Assembly (NCBI GenBank): GCA_023389895.1
Contig: JAEWDX010000179.1
Coordinates: 1 to 13,939, forward strand
From: Bacillota bacterium
GTDB taxonomy: Bacteria; Bacillota; Bacilli; Bacillales; Cytobacillaceae
Direction: 5' to 3'
Length of the DNA stretch: 13,939 nt
Shown here: piece by piece, positions 12,964-13,939 of the stretch
How the letters are laid out: every line of letters starts with the position of its first letter
Numbering within the stretch: the first letter of the stretch is position 1
Notes under the pieces: generated by a model
What the model was told of the DNA's origin: nothing
The model's input: only the letters and a program-made list of their open reading frames with translations
Databases searched by the model: none
Program-made: the position numbers and the translations under genes

Positions 12964-13662
12964 ATGAAAATTTTATTAGTGGATGATGAAGAGAGCATCC
13001 GTATTGTGGTCGAACATATTGTAACAGAGGATGGTTATGAATTTTGTTATGCATCTAATGGTATGGAGGGCTTGCAGATTATTGCTGAAGAACAACCAGA
13101 TTTGGTTATTTTGGATGTAATGCTGCCAAAGATTAACGGTTTTGATTTATGTGCCCAGCTTCGGAAAGAAGGATACACAGTACCAATTATCATTTTATCT
13201 GCAAAAGGAGATATTGTTGATAAAAGTATCGGATTTCGTTCAGGAGCTGATGATTACCTAGTGAAACCCTTTAGTTCATTGGAATTATCTTTGAGGATTG
13301 AGGCTCTTTTGCGACGAAGAAATAATAAAGCTAATTATGGTTTGATTTCTGAGGAAAAAAACTGGTGTAAAATTGGTGATTTAGAAATATTTTTTAATCG
13401 ACATGAGATTAAATTGAGAGGGAAACGTGTTGACTTAACACCAAAGGAATTCAAAATTATTGCCACTATGGTACCTCATCCAGGAGAAGTTTTTACTAGA
13501 GAGCAATTAACTGCTGAGGTTTGGGGGGAAGATTACGTAGGTGAATTATCAAGTGTGGCTGTCTTTATCCGTAAAATTCGAGAAAAAATTGAAGATGATC
13601 CATCTAATCCGAAATATTTGCAGACGATATGGGGAGTTGGATATAAATTTGGTGAAAAGTAA
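12964..13662 (+). CDS. OmpR/PhoB-family response regulator
   Basis: A 232-residue DNA-binding regulator. Residues 1-118 form the receiver, with acidic pocket D7-D8, phosphorylation site Asp51 (LVILDVMLP), switch Ser79 and Lys101 (VKPF). A linker of about 25 residues leads to a C-terminal winged helix with LTPKEFKIIATM, FTREQLTAEVWG and the final VAVFIRKIREKIEDDP..LQTIWGVGYKF. It starts at ATG 12964 behind an AGGG-type site. No kinase gene lies next to it; the nearest and likely partner is the haem-type kinase at 8781, in the same orientation and separated by torD, the mini-ORF and the radical SAM gene. The probable target is the region upstream of dmsA. The partner assignment is by context only. 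Confidence 0.93.
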   Translation: MKILLVDDEESIRIVVEHIVTEDGYEFCYASNGMEGLQIIAEEQPDLVILDVMLPKINGFDLCAQLRKEGYTVPIIILSAKGDIVDKSIGFRSGADDYLVKPFSSLELSLRIEALLRRRNNKANYGLISEEKNWCKIGDLEIFFNRHEIKLRGKRVDLTPKEFKIIATMVPHPGEVFTREQLTAEVWGEDYVGELSSVAVFIRKIREKIEDDPSNPKYLQTIWGVGYKFGEK

Positions 13663-13728
13663 AAAAACTAAAAAGAATCAATATTGTGATCCAATTTTTA
13701 TGGAATGATTAACAAAGCAGGTGATTTT

Positions 13729-13939
13729 GTGAGTGAGACAAATTTTTTGTTGGAAGTTCCTAACGGAGTTTTTTTACTTAAAAAAGATTTCAACCAGGAA
13801 AGCAACTGGCGTTCTGATAGTTGTTATAAATTTATTTATTCCGTAAATGGAGCTATGTCTTATCAAACGAAAAGAACTCAGATAACACTTGATGAGAAAC
13901 AATTTGTTATGTTCAATCCACAAGATGAACATAAACAAT
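13729..13939 (+). CDS. AraC-family transcriptional regulator (N-terminal part only)
   Basis: The gene runs off the right edge; 70 codons are seen from GTG 13729, which has AGGTGA 4 bases upstream. The residues include CYKFIYSVNGAMSYQT, then ITLDEKQFVMFNPQDEHKQ, the pattern of the N-terminal cupin (AraC ligand-binding) domain, where a conserved stretch of the type (F/L)xPxxxHxx follows a beta-rich hairpin. The DNA-binding helix-turn-helix domain lies beyond the window. It follows the response regulator by 66 bases in the same direction. Whether it belongs to the respiratory cluster cannot be told. Confidence 0.68.
   Translation, partial: MSETNFLLEVPNGVFLLKKDFNQESNWRSDSCYKFIYSVNGAMSYQTKRTQITLDEKQFVMFNPQDEHKQ

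Noticed and set aside
13663..13728. Possible terminator after the response regulator
   Set aside because: Only a 4-bp stem (ATCA/TGAT) before TTTTT; not strong enough to call.

Overview
The window looks like a low-GC Gram-positive bacterium of the Bacillaceae (Bacillus, Neobacillus, Cytobacillus or a close relative). The evidence is AT-rich DNA, strong GGAGG-type ribosome binding sites, a DUF4362 lipoprotein of the kind found in Bacillus, an LrgA/LrgB pair, and family resemblances throughout. No RNA gene, CRISPR array or intact mobile element was seen.

Left part (1-4200): a mixed housekeeping and accessory stretch. It opens with the N-terminal part of an ATP-grasp carboxylate-amine ligase resembling D-aspartate ligase (minus strand, running off the left edge). 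Next come a possible transposase remnant and a small P-loop kinase (plus). A minus-strand gntR-lrgA-lrgB cluster follows, with a rho-independent terminator behind it and a 26-bp perfect palindrome upstream of gntR that looks like a GntR/FCD operator. A DUF4362 lipoprotein gene (plus) closes this part, ending at a hairpin that also lies at the end of the next, converging operon.

Centre and right (4200-13700): one functional block for anaerobic respiration. On the minus strand dmsA-dmsB-dmsC encode a Tat-exported molybdopterin oxidoreductase, a subunit with four [4Fe-4S] cluster motifs and a NrfD/DmsC-type membrane anchor. Divergent from it, across about 540 bp of AT-rich DNA with palindromes and direct repeats, runs a plus-strand series. 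This holds a membrane histidine kinase with a DUF3365-like sensor carrying a CxxCH haem-c motif, a TorD/DmsD-family chaperone, a 32-codon Cys-rich mini-ORF with an excellent RBS, a radical SAM protein resembling COG2108, and an OmpR-type response regulator. The inferred picture is that the haem-containing kinase and the separated response regulator sense redox state or an electron acceptor and control dmsABC. TorD would mature DmsA. The radical SAM enzyme and mini-ORF are the unexplained part of the module. The substrate (DMSO, TMAO, selenate or another oxyanion or N/S-oxide) cannot be read from the sequence.

Right edge: the N-terminal cupin part of an AraC-family regulator, cut by the window end.
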